Positions 25,327-37,330 of a stretch of 64,000 bases of DNA are shown here, piece after piece; position 1 is the stretch's first letter; each line of letters starts with the position of its first letter. The position numbers and the translations under genes were made by a program. The DNA is from Norana najaformis (taxonomy: Eukaryota > Annelida > Clitellata > Crassiclitellata > Hormogastridae): NCBI GenBank assembly GCA_964023275.1, contig OZ029923.1:6541229-6605228 (forward strand). The letters run 5' to 3'. The notes beneath the pieces are model-generated. The model was not told the DNA's origin, made no database searches, and worked only from the letters and a program-made list of their open reading frames with translations.

Positions 25327-26885
25327 CTGAGGTCAGTCATTCAAGTTTTGTGATCAAAGTCTAATACTTAATTTATATCACTTCAGCTAACACGTATCAT
25401 AAAAGAATCAAATGCCAGTCTGGCATTATCTGTCAAAAAAGCTTAAAAACCATAAACTCTAAAACAAGCAATGTTAGAAAAAGCATAAAATAAACTGAAC
25501 AATGATGCAAAACAACTTCCATTTTTTTTGCATATTTCTCAGCATGCTACGATGTTTTATTCCAGCAATAACCGTGGAGTTTTGCCAGTATCAAGATGAG
25601 AACTGTTTTGAATAAAACCATCACCCACAGACAAAAGACTGTGCCCAAAACTGGATTTTTACTACCTACAAGGACTTTAAACCAAAGACAATAATATGAC
25701 AGTTAAAGAACAAACACCACAGGCTACACAATGCTTCATTATAATGCATTTCTTTATTAACAATTTTAACAACTGATTTTGCTCTGTGTATCTACGAAGA
25801 ACAAAACAAGTTACCGTAAGTCTCGGGTAGCTGCTTACTGTATCTAACACAAATTTATACACTGCTAAATAAATATATTTACATATAAGACAAGGAGTTT
25901 GCAAGTATCACGGAAATTCTGCAAAGCAGCCTACAGGGTTGGACGACTTCAGCAACAACATTTTAGAAATTTACTGCAATTAAATTAAATACTGGTAACG
26001 TTAGAAAAATGTTGCAAAAATGTAACACTGGTCCTAAACTTCATTAAAAAATGTTGCAAAGAAACAGCAAAGCTGAAGCAAAACTTATAAATGGTTATAT
26101 TAAGAAATGGATGGCAACTCAACAGGATAACTCATGCTATGCTTGCAAAACAGACATCTGCTAACAGCATACATGAAAGCAAGCAGAACATTCACAGACT
26201 ACATTTCTTGTGATCTAGCATAGTTCCTGTTGCCTGCAGCTAGACAATTTGCTACAGGTGGCTAGGGTCCTCCACTGAAGAATGCAATGAGGGGAAGAAG
26301 GGGTCACCCATATGTGAAAAGAAGGGGCGAGTATGTCCATTTTTTGTGAACATCGTTTACGGAACACCCCCTAGGAGCAGATCCACAATACGAAGTTAGA
26401 TAAGGCAGACATAATGGAGTCTAGGAAGCAATGTTAGTGTGCCCAGTTTAGGGGAGGTGTGTCACTACGTCCATTACACCTCGTATGAGTATCCTTCACT
26501 ATGTCTGACTCTAGGCCACAATACCGGAAAAACTGTCTACATCAGTGTCTACATCAATCAGATCTGTATTACTTCAAACAGTGCTTAAATGATGCCACAC
26601 AACAAACTACTCAGCAAAACCAAAAAACGACTTAAGCAAATCTGTAAGTCTAGAGTTAAAGATGAAGGAGGCGAGATTCACCCGCAATATAAATCAAGTG
26701 AGATCTCTGGAAATAAAACATATGAGACAATGAGAGACTTAAAAAGCAAGCAAGCACCAGCAGAGCAATTTGGCATCGAAAAGGAGACAAAGCGATAATG
26801 AGAGACAGAAAACAAGCCACATGGCACCAGCAACGAACACAAGCACTTTTGCAGCGCTTTGTAAGATGCTTAAAATGCATAATGA

Positions 26886-27185
26886 TAGTTAAGTAAAAGT
26901 AAAGTATCCCATATCCCACAAGTTATACACAGGGGAGGCACTCATTTCCTTTTCTTTAGGCCCCTGAGCCAGCAATGGACGAATCCCAAGGTGCTGGACA
27001 CATGACCAGTGCATCGCAGAACTTGCCGCTTACTTCCCAGGTACACCGGTACCAAATTAAACTGCTTGGTGACAGAGACACGAGTGCGCAAACAACTTGC
27101 CCAACATCGTTACATGGAGTCGAACCCGCAACTGCACGATCATTGACCAAACGCATTGCCGATAAACCACCATGCCACTACAGTA
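26886..27185 (-). mobile_element. tRNA-derived SINE, third family
   Basis: GAGTCGAACCCGCAACTGCA is the complement of a B box and CATGCCACTAC of an A box. The body (AGTAAAGTATCCCATATCCC, TACCAAATTAAACTGCTTGG) recurs at 13050-13270 and, decayed, at 7575-7760. Confidence 0.7.
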
Positions 27186-27362
27186 AGAGTTCTGATACAC
27201 AGATACATACATAAAAGACTAAGACTTTGTATGCATACAGTGTATGTACAGTTTGTATGCATTTTGCTATGTACAAAGAGCCTTTTGAGAACCTCACAAC
27301 AAAACTGCGTGCGACAGGACACAAGCCGTGACCTGCAAGACCCAGGCAACACAACAGAGGAG

Positions 27363-30050
27363 TTACTTCGCATGTGGACTCCTTGTCTGAAGTATCTGTG
27401 GTCGATTTTTAAATCCTTCCGGATCTTCACAGACGTGAACGACGATGCCAGGAACAGATTCCGAGGCAGCACGAACTTCGTGTGCCTCACCTAAAACCAC
27501 ACAGGATAAAATTCAGTTTAAAATTCGGTAATCCAGATACGCATGACAGGGTGGTCTAACTGTCCTTGCATTATAAGGCTTTGGAGTTCATTCCCTGCTG
27601 GTGCAGAGCTAAGAAAATGAGAACGCACACTTTCTCAGTCCCATTTAAGACACACGAGACTCAAAAACATGTTAATTTTGAATTTTATTGTGTGTTTATA
27701 TTGGTAAACATTATCAACATATCATCAAGGCAATTAATTTTGAATTTTATTATGTGTTCATATTGGTAAATGCTTTCAACATATCATCAAGGATATTAAA
27801 TTGGAATTTTATTCTGTGTTTATACTGGAAAATGCTATCAACATATCATCAAGGACAAACTTGGAAACAATCTTTGCTCTAAAGTTAGAATTCCCATCTT
27901 ATCCAGATTCCACAAGGATCATGTTTGCCTACCAGCTGCCATGTTTGTGATGGCCGCTATTAGATCATAGTTGATTGTCGGCTCCTTCTCGTTGACCGCC
28001 TCCCATCCATCGGGCGGTGAGCATGGCGGGGATATTAGGAACTGTTTCTCAGGTTTTGGCGGCAGCAGGAACTGTGATGAAGAAGAAGGGTCATTTGTCT
28101 CAACCGGCTGCAAAAAAATACAAGAAACCTAAAGCCATAGCAAGGACAAATATCTGTTTGCCATGAATAGAACAGACCTTTCCTACAGCGTGCATTAAGC
28201 AAATTCTGAAAGAAGTTGTACTGCAACCAGGAACACGGACCCTACATGTAATTCTACTTAATATTAGTAGTAGTTCATAGTGCTTAACGACATCTTGTGG
28301 CAGCCAAGGCCATTGACGTCAACCTCACCTTACCTTATGGGCCATTTTATAATGCATTCATCAAGCCTGACACAAGAAACCTAAAGCCATAGCAAAGACA
28401 AATATCTGTTCACCATGAACAGAACAGACCTTTCTTACAGCATACATTAAGCAAATTCTGATGAAGGCATACAGCAATGCAATTGTGAACATGTAACCTA
28501 CATGTCATTCTACTTCATATTAGTAGTAGCTTCTAGTGCTTAATGACATCTCGTGGCAGCCAAGGCCACTGACGTCAACCTCACCTTACCTTATGGGCCT
28601 TTTTATAATGCTTTCATCACGACAGACATCAGTGTACCTCAGCCATTCCTGATCATACAACCGTCTCTCATTTTTTCCTTTCTGTTGGAATCCTCCAAGT
28701 AGAAAAAACAATAATAATAATCTCTTTACCTGTGCAAAGTAGCACTTGATGGTAGAGCCGTAAAAGATCCTTCCGTGCAGACAGATGCGAGCACGCGTAG
28801 CAGATCGAGGCAAATCAAATATGATCCGAGCTCTTCGAAAGGCCTTCATGTACAGAAACTCTGCCTCAGGGTCAAACTCCCGGAACATCACCTCAAATTC
28901 ATCCTGCAACAGAAAAACCACAATGACTTCAATTTCCGAAGGAAATTCAGTAATAAAATTCTCAGTATCCTTAATGGGAGATAGTCTCAACCAGTGCAGT
29001 TAAAGACAGCCTCAACAATTAGGGTTAAAGACAACCTCAACAAGTGGGTTTAAAGACAACCTCAACCAGCATGGTCAAGGACAACCTCAACCAGTAGGGC
29101 CGAAGACCGATGGCCAGAAGCGAAGAGTATGGGGAAATGTATCTACAACAGAAGACAGTCTAAACACAATGAGGGCAAGTCCTACGGGCAGGAGCGAAAT
29201 GTACGGGGTAGCCGCATCTTCAGTGGAAGATATTCTACAACGTTTAAGTGCTGGGTCCCGGTAAAACACCAACCCTATCTGCTCCTGGGGAGAAGCAGAC
29301 TTCAAAATGATTTATGCAAATAAACGCTAGCCTCTTTTAAATGTAGACCTGTCTTTATAAATGCCGGGTCTTATTTCAGCACCGCTGTGCTGGTGAAGAT
29401 TGGGTACCAGCACGTGTGTTATGATTGCGTCACACAAACATAGCAAATGACACTAAGAAAAACAAGCATGTTTTAATAGTGCAGTTAGCAGTATTCACAG
29501 TAAAAAGAAATACAAATACAATATTTTATCCGGGGTTATCAATGAGCTCATCAATGTGCAAAAATACACTCCCCTTTTTTGAATGCCTGTCTCCATTAGT
29601 AGCCGGGGTGTCAAAACAATTTGTACAAATAAATGCCTGGAATGAACCCCTGTTTCAGACTACCATAAGTATCACTTATGCTCTCATGTTTATAAGAAGT
29701 TTTACAGAAGTTTGAACCAGTGGGAGGGGGAGTAACCCTTTTGCCTCCCACAAATCGTACCCTGCTCTCACCTTGCTTTCTTCTTCGTCAAAGACCGATT
29801 CTGGAACTCCAGTCACAATCAGAACGTTCGGGAGATCGGACGAGCAGTCATCATCGTCCGCATCTGAACTCGCAAGCGGATCACCCGTATGACCCACAGC
29901 ACCATACGAAGGGCCATCTTCATCGGAAAAACCCGCATCTAGTGGACTGCAGCCATTCTCTTTCACGTTCCCCATATCACCTTCCGAATCATCCAACGAA
30001 ACATTGGTAGTGGACCGCGATGACATGTTTTTCGTAGAAAGATGACACAT
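27363..30050 (-). CDS. RCAN: Regulator of calcineurin (calcipressin), complete, 4 exons, 251 aa
   Basis: Exons on the minus strand: 30050-29772, 28903-28730, 28107-27933, 27490-27363 (TAA); phases 0, 0 and 1 agree. Exon 1 has an acidic Ser-rich leader and the first RRM-like strand (LPNVLIVTGVP). Exon 2 completes the RRM-like fold (DEFEVMFREFDPEAEF, FRRARIIFDLPRSATRARI, YGSTIKCYFAQ). Exon 3 has the family signature PEKQFLISPPCSPPDGW and INYDLIAAI. Exon 4 has EVRAASESVPGIVVHVCEDP and the C-terminal RPQILQTRSP. RCAN proteins bind and inhibit or tune the phosphatase calcineurin through the SPPxSPP and C-terminal motifs. An in-frame TGA directly precedes the first ATG at 30050; a second ATG at 30026 would give 243 aa. 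The leader is longer than in many relatives. Function follows from the family, not from data here. Confidence 0.93.
27670..27855 (+). repeat. About 63-bp tandem repeat, three copies, in RCAN intron 3
   Basis: Units contain TTTTGAATTTTATT, GTGTTTATATTGGTAAA and CAACATATCATCAAGG. Confidence 0.8.
28120..28620 (+). repeat. About 255-bp tandem duplication in RCAN intron 2
   Basis: AGAAACCTAAAGCCATAGCA begins copies at about 28121 and 28376, and both contain AGCCAAGGCCATTGACGTCA or a one-base variant. Confidence 0.85.
28980..29105 (+). repeat. About 29-bp tandem repeat in RCAN intron 1
   Basis: Units of the type GTTAAAGACAACCTCAACCA with spacers of 9-10 nt, four to five copies. Confidence 0.75.
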
Positions 30051-32914
30051 TCAGACACCTCGGCACTCACACCATTCTCAGAACGGAAACTGTAAAAGCA
30101 CAGACGATCTTTGAAAGTTTCATTTTAGACTCACTAGCAATCATAACTGTAGCTTATCTAGTTATAAGAAAGCAACGTAAATCCTGTAACTTCTATAAAA
30201 TAAACGGCACAACTGATATATATGCAAAATGACTCATAAGATGCTTACTTTGGTGCATAGTTAGGGGAATAAGTATAGTTCTTTAGGAAACAGACTTAGT
30301 ATGTCTGTCAAGAAATAATATGTACACTGTTAGATTGCATATACATCGAACTTACATCTCGAATGGAGAGATAACTATGTTTCCTTTTGGGTTTAATGTA
30401 TGTTTCTATTGTTTTTTTGCATGGGGGCCAGTATTTCACTCACGTGGTTGTGGCTAGTGTTGAAATGCTTTCAGGATTCTGACATGATATATCAAAATTA
30501 TTTTTCGCATACACAGTCAACCCATTTTTGTTGAATTTCATACTCTCTACTGAACCAACAATTACGCAAAGCAGTTTCTTGGCATAGGGACCAGCGTACT
30601 TAAGATAAAAAGTCATGCGCAGAACTCAACCTGCGCTGTATAGGTCGAAGGCTGATTTGATCCACGACACTCTAATGATAAGACCGAAATAATGAAACAA
30701 ATAAATGCTAAGTAAAACAACCAGCCATTTTTAGTGGACACGCCAACTACTACAACTTTAACGCTTAGCAATGACTTTGAAAAGGGTACGAAAATAAAAA
30801 ACGTGCTTCGACATTAATGCGTAGTGCTGATGCTTTTCATATGCCATTGACTCTCATAAAATGCGCAAAATGCACTCGATTCTGCATTGAATGATCTAAT
30901 CCTATCACCACGTTTCGAGCATTTCTTACCATTTATCATTCAAAATACGCGTATTGCTATCCTTACAACCCGAGGGTAAACATGGCGTGTATTCGCTAGA
31001 TGACGATACAAAACGAGTTTGGCAAAAACACTCGCTAGGTTCTGCATCAGCAGGTGAGCGCGAGAGTCGGCTGTGTAAATGTAATAAAGTAAATGTAAAT
31101 GTACACGTTTTTCTATACCAACCGTATGGCCTCGACCCTGCTCATTTTCAATCCTCTCCGCTGCGCGTTTGAATGGGTGCCATGACATTTAAGGTCCCCG
31201 TGCACGGACCGTGTTAGCCCGAAATTCAAATATTTTAAATAGGCCACGGTCGAGCTGCGAAATGGTATCCTCAGGCTCTGAGTATGGAGTTGTAGCGACT
31301 TATTATGCTTAGCCTCGGCATATGAAAGTGGATGGCGAGTCCTTTCCCTCGCCACCTGATCTTCCAAACAAGAAGTACGGTCAGTGTAGGCCTAAGCATT
31401 TTACAGCTGGAACATACAGTAAATCATTATTCTGCCTTTCTATCTGGCCGTTGGCGGGATTTGAACCCGCCCTCTGGGTTGACACGAAAAGAGCGTTTAT
31501 TAGATGAGCTTGTTTGCAAGATGAATTTCGATCAGGCAGGTTTGGAGTCAAGTTCCATAGCGAATAGGCCTAGCATATTAACTAAATAGCCCTACTACGT
31601 AGGCTTATATGAAGCTAAGCTGTTATAAAGGTAGACTCGTTGGATATATATTCTGTTTTTCGCAAGAGCAGGATTCCATAGTTCATAATGGCTTCGAAAA
31701 TTCACCACATTTGGGACCAGTGAGGGAAAAGTCCTTTTCCCTATAAACCGCACAGTTTGCAGATTTTCTTGCGAAAAAGAGTTCGAGCTTTGAAGAAACA
31801 GTGGTAGGCTAGCTGGTTCCATTCCTTCGGGGCAGTGGTGTGGAACGCACGAGATCCCAGGACAGTTTTGCTCAACCAAGCAACCCGAAGGCTTACTCCA
31901 AGATCGTAGGCTGCGGGGAGGGATGTATGGAGAGACTAATTAAAATTTGGAAATCGCTCCGTAGCCATAGCTGTTCCAGCGCCTGGAATAAACACCGGCC
32001 AGAATTACGACAATTATCTTACCCATCATACGAACTCACCAACACCTCACCTCTTGCAATTTCTGCGCTGGTCTTTCACTCAAAACTGAAAACATTATCT
32101 AACCCATTGTAAATTTCCAAATATTGTATCCTGATTCTTCCTCTTCTACTTATTTCTCTTCCAGCTCCAATTCAAACATCATCCACCATAGCCATCCTAT
32201 ATCTGCCTGCCCGACGCCTTGATCTTGACCTGAAACCGAACCTTTTCTGCCTATTAATTTTGTTTTGACAAAGTGCCTGTGAATAAGCTGGTTCCTGCAA
32301 CTTAGCTTTCTTTAGGCACTGCAGAAATCTCGAGATACAAATACAATACTCATTGAAAGTAGGGAGGAGTGCTCAAAGGTAAGGACTTTATATACAGAAC
32401 TCATCAGCAATATGAGTTACACCATTTAATGTTCACTTCTATATAAATAAACAGTGTGATATAATTATTATGACTATTTAGTTACTAAACATAATATTCA
32501 AAATATAAAAAATTCGAGGAATTGTAGCCGTATCAAGAAACTAGAGTTCAAATAATTTTAGACAAATAGGGTAGGTTAATCGGGTTCTTTCAAACATATT
32601 CAGACCATAAAATATAAATATGAGGAATTGTATACTAAGAAATAGAGTACACACAATGCTGAAGCCGAGGCAAGTCAATGAAATTCGGATCGTTCCCAGA
32701 AAAAAGCTAGTAAGTAATCACAACAGCTCAGGTGGTTAGACGCAAAATAGGATAGGCTAATCGATTCTTAAACATATTCAGACTGTAAAAAATAAAATAT
32801 GAGCAACTGCATATTAAGAAAGAGAGTTGACATCATGTAAAAACCAATTTAAGTCATATGAAATTCAGAAATGCCCACATCTTCGTTCTTAAGCCATCAC
32901 AACAACTCAGGTGG
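30051..32914. other. DNA between RCAN and the p97-like relic
   Basis: It would contain the RCAN promoter on the minus strand. Otherwise I see repeats: a dispersed repeat fragment around 31090-31200 (also present at 5210, 12340, 17180 and 51290), a LINE 3' end at 31925-32345 with a readable reverse-transcriptase C-terminus, and a roughly 180-bp tandem repeat from about 32500 to 32935. No exon is supported. Confidence 0.5.
31925..32345 (+). mobile_element. LINE 3' end, same family as 15636
   Basis: The bases around 31950-32100 encode the same C-terminus with decay (KIWKSLRSHSCSSAWNKHRP, then FHSKLKT), followed by the same 3' tail (GTGCCTGTGAATAAGCTGGT). Premature stop and truncated start. Confidence 0.8.
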
Positions 32915-32935
32915 TTAGACGCAGAAGCTACTCAG
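32500..32935 (+). repeat. About 180-bp tandem repeat overlapping the stop of the p97-like relic
   Basis: AACTCAGGTGGTTAGACGCA at about 32905 is repeated as CAGCTCAGGTGGTTAGACGC near 32725, and TAAACATATTCAGACTGTAA near 32765 has a partner near 32590. Confidence 0.75.
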
Positions 32936-35828
32936 GGCCGACAAAACACGAGTCATCACCAGGATGCTCGCTGACAACATACTGGCTGGTTTTACACCAA
33001 AACTGCCACTGGGTGCTTCGGTCGTTGTTTTGTCGCTATGTGCCGGTGTGGTAACAGCATCTTCAGCAGCTGAACATTCTGCAGTCATCATCTTCAACAC
33101 AGTTCCTTTATTCCCAGAAGTCGAAGTCATCTTAAACACCCATTTATCCATCCCCGGCCAAGCTCCCACAGTCACCAAGAACAAGGATGACGCAGGTAGC
33201 AGCACCATGGCCAATGCAGTTGTCAACGCTGCAACGATTCCTCTTGTCATCCAGACACATCTGAACACAAAATGTAAATAAAAACAAAATTAAAATGCTT
33301 TAACTATCAAAATTCTCGTCAAAGAAGCTTTTTATGGAAATTTACTGGGGCCAGCTTAGGTAAAGAAAGGTAAGTTAAGGTAGCTAAAAAATATTTAAAG
33401 GTTTGGGTAATTAAAAGTAAGTAAGGTATCTTTCTCTGGTGGCGAACTCAGCTGAACGTGGCCGTGTCAACGATGCAGCACCAAACCACTCTGTCCTGGT
33501 CCTTCCTCTAAGCAGCGTGGAGGCCCATTGTTCACAGTCGTCAGGTCTTTCTCTACGACTCTAGTCCATGTGGTCCTAGGTCACACGCATTGTCCTTCTT
33601 GCCCGCATTGTCTTTAAGTAAGGTAAGGAAAATAAAAGCCAGGATTAACCATGTCAAGAAAAGGGAAGAGAAAGTAGCTGATGCAAACAAAGGCAGAGCC
33701 AGATAAGTACTCGTGAAGAGCCATTGGGCAAGGCAGAAACAAAGAGCAAGCCCTTCGAAGGAGTCGGTCCGTACCTGTCCAGGTGTTCAGCTGCATTCTC
33801 GACCAGCCCCTGCAGTTCTAGTTTGATGACGTCGAGGCCGAGGATGTAGTCCCATGATGTTCTCGGTGTTCTGACGGCGCTCTTTCGGAGAGAACTGGTT
33901 TTGCTTCTCTGCAGCACCCTCTGACCCTGACACACCTGCACAAGAACAGTCGTAATCCAGTGTAATATTAATTAAAGTAAAAATGCAGTAAAAATATTGT
34001 AAAGCAACTTCAATGCAATGCAAAATAAGGTAATATTAGGTAATGCAAAGTAATGTAAAGTAAATAGAATATAAGTTAAAGTAATGCAAAGTTAAGTTAA
34101 ACTAATGTAATGTCATGTATGGTTAGGTAAGGTAAGGTAGAGTAATTCTATGCGAGGTAAGGTAACGGCTCATTTATTGTGCACCTCTAGCGATGGTAGC
34201 CGTAGCCTCCAGTGAAACAGAGCTACAGACAGCAGGGTAACTGTCTATGTTGCATTTACACAATTTCGATTACAATTACAATGTGCCGTCAACTAAACTT
34301 TACAGTAATCATAAATAGTAATGGTAACACAAGTTTACAGGCACTCCTCAGGTTTGACGGATCATTCGGCTGAAACAAAACAATCCATCGACAGAACACC
34401 GTTTAAACTATTGCCATTTACTGACCCCGAAAGGATGGAATGTTTAGTGGGCACCAGGTCTAGACATTTTATGCAGCAGATTTTAAGAATGTTGCACATA
34501 TTTATAGGTTCGATATAACTCAGTTCGCTAAGATCGTCTTTTTATGTCTAGGAACTCTTAACACGGTATTAGCTGTCAGCTCTTAATGGGAGCTGTTGGT
34601 TGGGCTCTGCGTGTGTTCGGGAGCCAGCCAAGGCAGATCGTTGTTTGCTTACTGATGACATTTAACATCATTTCAGCTTGAGTAGAGGGCGCCTCTGATG
34701 AGGTGCTCCTGAAGAGGTGCTATGCAAATTTTTGATTAATAATTATAATAATTAATAATAATTATCAACTCATGAAGCGCCTGTGTCTCATACACAAGGC
34801 ATCAACCGAGGACGCACCAAAACCAAGCCTTAGTGAGGTCAGTAAAAGAAAGTCAGTTCACTGAGACATGGAAACAGCCCACAGTGGATAAGTTAGCAAG
34901 AGAACACAAATGCAGTTACAGTTAAACTGACCTGGAAGTTGCTCTGCGAGACAGCAAGAGAGGCGAGGACCTCGGCATCTACTGTGTCAATACTGAGGTC
35001 AAAGTTTCCCATCTTCTTCCAGATCTGCTGATGGGCAGCCGCTGGGCCTAGCGCAGCCAGATCAGCACCCACATCCTTGTCCTGGGTCTCAGCCTTAATC
35101 TGCAACAAAAACCATTCCATTGTAATTGTAATTACAGATTTATGTAGCACCGCTTCAAGAGAGACTCCACATCTGACTACGCAAAACTAAAATCGATAGG
35201 AAAAGAGGCAAGAATCCTAACCGTTATCTCAAGATTTCTACAGCAACCAAAGAATGCTAAGTCACAGGAATCTGTTTATTCACAGACGCTTAGTCAAAAC
35301 AAAATCAATGGGCAGATAAGGAAGTACCAAGGCAATGCTGGCAGGCATAGTAACGTTGAGCCTGGTTACTATTTGAATTGATGGAATTCAATGGCTCTGA
35401 TCCGTTATCAACATCGGGGAACAAAAGGTATGCATCTTTTCCCCTTACCAAGTGGGGCAAGCTCTTACTTAGAGCATCACACCTCCAGATGCCCCAGACC
35501 TCCATACTTTTGGGGTCAGTAAATGAGTGCCAACGATAATTTGGAGATTTTACAGACAGACAGACGAGTGGCAAACAAACAAACAAAAACAGTCAGCCAT
35601 ACAGACCCTTTCTCTTTTCGGTCCCACAGCATCCAGTTTGTTGATGAAGATGATCGCATGTCTGTTCTTTTCTGTGCTTCCGAAGTCCTTGCGAAGATTC
35701 AGCTGTGACTGATCGATAACAGGGTCACTGATGAGAAAGAAATAGGACTCCGTATCGTTTGCCATGGACTCTGCAATCAGCACCTTACCCATTCTACGAG
35801 GACCGTTCATCAGTGCCACTCTTGCGGG
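32915..35828 (-). pseudogene. VCP-like: Decayed p97/VCP-like AAA gene with a membrane-segment last exon
   Basis: Four exon-like blocks on the minus strand stay open and in phase: 35828-35607, 35099-34932, 33935-33775 and 33260-32915 (TAA), 298 codons plus stop, all with AG and GT borders. Block 1 matches the D1 core (MANDTESYFFLI, AIIFINKLDAVGPKRE), block 2 the end of D1 (VGADLAAL, IDTVDAEVLASLAV), and block 3 the D1-D2 linker and D2 start (SWDYILGLDVIKLELQ); past its donor the homology runs on in TPSKGLLF. Key residues are gone: D1 Walker A reads GPRRMGKV instead of GPPGTGKT, Walker B reads IIFINKLD, the D1 pore-loop stretch is deleted, D2 Walker A is unrecognisable, and the exon between blocks 1 and 2 is missing. 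Block 4 looks unrelated: a hydrophobic segment (GIVAALTTALAMVLL) then a Thr/Ser-rich tail. It cannot be an active ATPase. It is either a pseudogene or a repurposed pseudoenzyme; I favour pseudogene because the 5' part is absent. Confidence 0.7.
35215..35330 (-). mobile_element. LINE 3' tail fragment, reverse orientation
   Basis: CTCAAGATTTCTACAGCAAC and TTATTCACAGACGCTTAGTC match the complement of the family tail. It sits in the gap between blocks 1 and 2 of the p97-like relic, where a p97 exon is missing. Confidence 0.6.
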
Positions 35829-36484
35829 CTACAACGACAGCATCTCGATGAAGGAAAATCAAAGGAGCTTCATAAATATTATACTGGAACATAAACAGTG
35901 CATGCTGACCATATATAGGCCTACAGTTTACGATTTTGCAATACATTACTTTTGCACAGATAAACTCTTGTGTTCATAATATGCTAAGGCTAAGAAGAGT
36001 GAAGTCAGGAACAATTCACTAGCACTTCAAACCTGCGGCTGCCTCTTTGCTAACTTAAGGGACTGGCACTGCTCTTTTTATCTTATATCGTGCTTGTTTA
36101 TGAATTCGCCTCAAAAGGGTGGGTAGCTACAAAAATTGTCTTCAATTGTTGGCAAACTGAGATAAGAGTGCTTTATCAAAGTCACTGAGCAAAAGACCAA
36201 GACTTGAGGAATTGTTCAAAACTGTCACAGGAAGTTGGTTGCCTACAGATCAAAACACATGCATACAACACCAAACAAGAACATGAAAACTTGACATTTC
36301 AGATTATATGTCTTCTTTTTGAAACTGAAGAACTAGTAGACCAAAATATTTTTTTAACCTTCCAATTAAAACTGACAAAAATATTTTTAACCTCCTAATT
36401 AAAAATCCAGAGGCGCTGAAGGGATTAAATATTATAGGCTGACGATACCGAAAATCGGTTCTTAATACGACAGAAGCAGTAGGC

Positions 36485-36769
36485 CTAATATTTATCGTCT
36501 TGTATTCCTGTTGGTAAGGTTTTTTGGTCGTTTATGTCTGTCTGATCTGTGATCATGGGATCTTTGCTCTCACCTGATGCAGAGTGTCGTGCTGTAGAAC
36601 GACTTCTTGGCATTGGTGTTTCTGGGGCATTCGCTGAACTTGTCCAGTTGTCTGACAAGTGACAGATCGTGTTTGCGGCGACAACAAAAAGAAGAGCATA
36701 TAAGAAAATAAAAGCCAGGACGATGATGACAATTTCTGCATTGTTGTACGAGAAGCTAGCAGCAAACAT
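36485..36769 (-). CDS. Small protein with one membrane segment, unrecognised
   Basis: The ORF of 94 residues starts with MFAASFSYNNAEIV, followed by a strongly hydrophobic stretch (IVLAFIFLYALLFVVAA) and a polar Ser/Pro/Thr tail: a short luminal N-terminus with one transmembrane helix, or an uncleaved signal anchor. A good donor (TCA G|GTGAGA, exon end 36574) would make it a first exon of 65 codons ending in phase 1. It lies just upstream of the p97-like blocks on the same strand, but the first of those starts in phase 0, so a direct join fails. It could be an independent gene or a first exon with an unseen middle exon. I do not recognise the family. Confidence 0.35.
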   Translation of the reverse strand: MFAASFSYNNAEIVIIVLAFIFLYALLFVVAANTICHLSDNWTSSANAPETPMPRSRSTARHSASGESKDPMITDQTDINDQKTLPTGIQDDKY

Positions 36770-37224
36770 TGCTTGAAATCACATGAATCGGTAACAACAC
36801 ACTCCAACACCAACGCTCCAAAACCGTTATGACCAACGAAGATTTTTCAATCTTTCTTTAAGATGATATAATATGATGTGACGTAGAAAATCATCAGTGA
36901 CGTCATATAACAAAATTGATAAATTAATGTGGCGCCAACTGTTGTCGAAATGCCCATACTGCTTGCTAATTAGTCTACTTAAAAAGTAAACTTCTATGAA
37001 TTAAGAGTCAATTTTAATTAGCGAAGACCTGTTCAGCTGCTTCACATTAGAGCTTACTTGAGAGATTTTATAATGAAGATTTTTATCTCTGAAACTAGTC
37101 TGCTGTCCAGTTAGAGCTTATGCATCTCTTGTGGACTGATCTTCAGGATATTGACCTGATTGTGGCTTGGCTTTGGCGCGCCATCGGTTGATGCCTTGTG
37201 CATTAAACCCGGCGCATTAGAAGT

Positions 37225-37330
<106 letters not shown>

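Larger units (their letters stand above)
20939..27362. other. Gap between two convergent genes
   Basis: No coding exon is supported. The left part would contain the 3'UTR of the AKAP9/PCNT-like gene (an AATAAA lies at 22190). Relics include GTAT/CATA tracts (20380-20540, 21060-21220), a LINE reverse-transcriptase tail (22980-23260), small tandem repeats (22788-22930, 25225-25325) and a tRNA-derived SINE (26886-27185). From about 24.4 to 26.2 kb the plus strand is rich in A and C, that is, T/G-rich in the sense of RCAN, so this may be a long RCAN 3'UTR. Confidence 0.5.

Noticed and set aside
28785-29003. Plus-strand ORFs across RCAN exon 2
   Set aside because: They are antisense shadows; the minus-strand translation has clear RCAN homology and matching splice sites.
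35305-35586. The missing p97 exon between blocks 1 and 2
   Set aside because: The minus-strand ORF here (SPNYRWHSFTDPKSMEVWG) shows no p97 similarity and overlaps a LINE tail.
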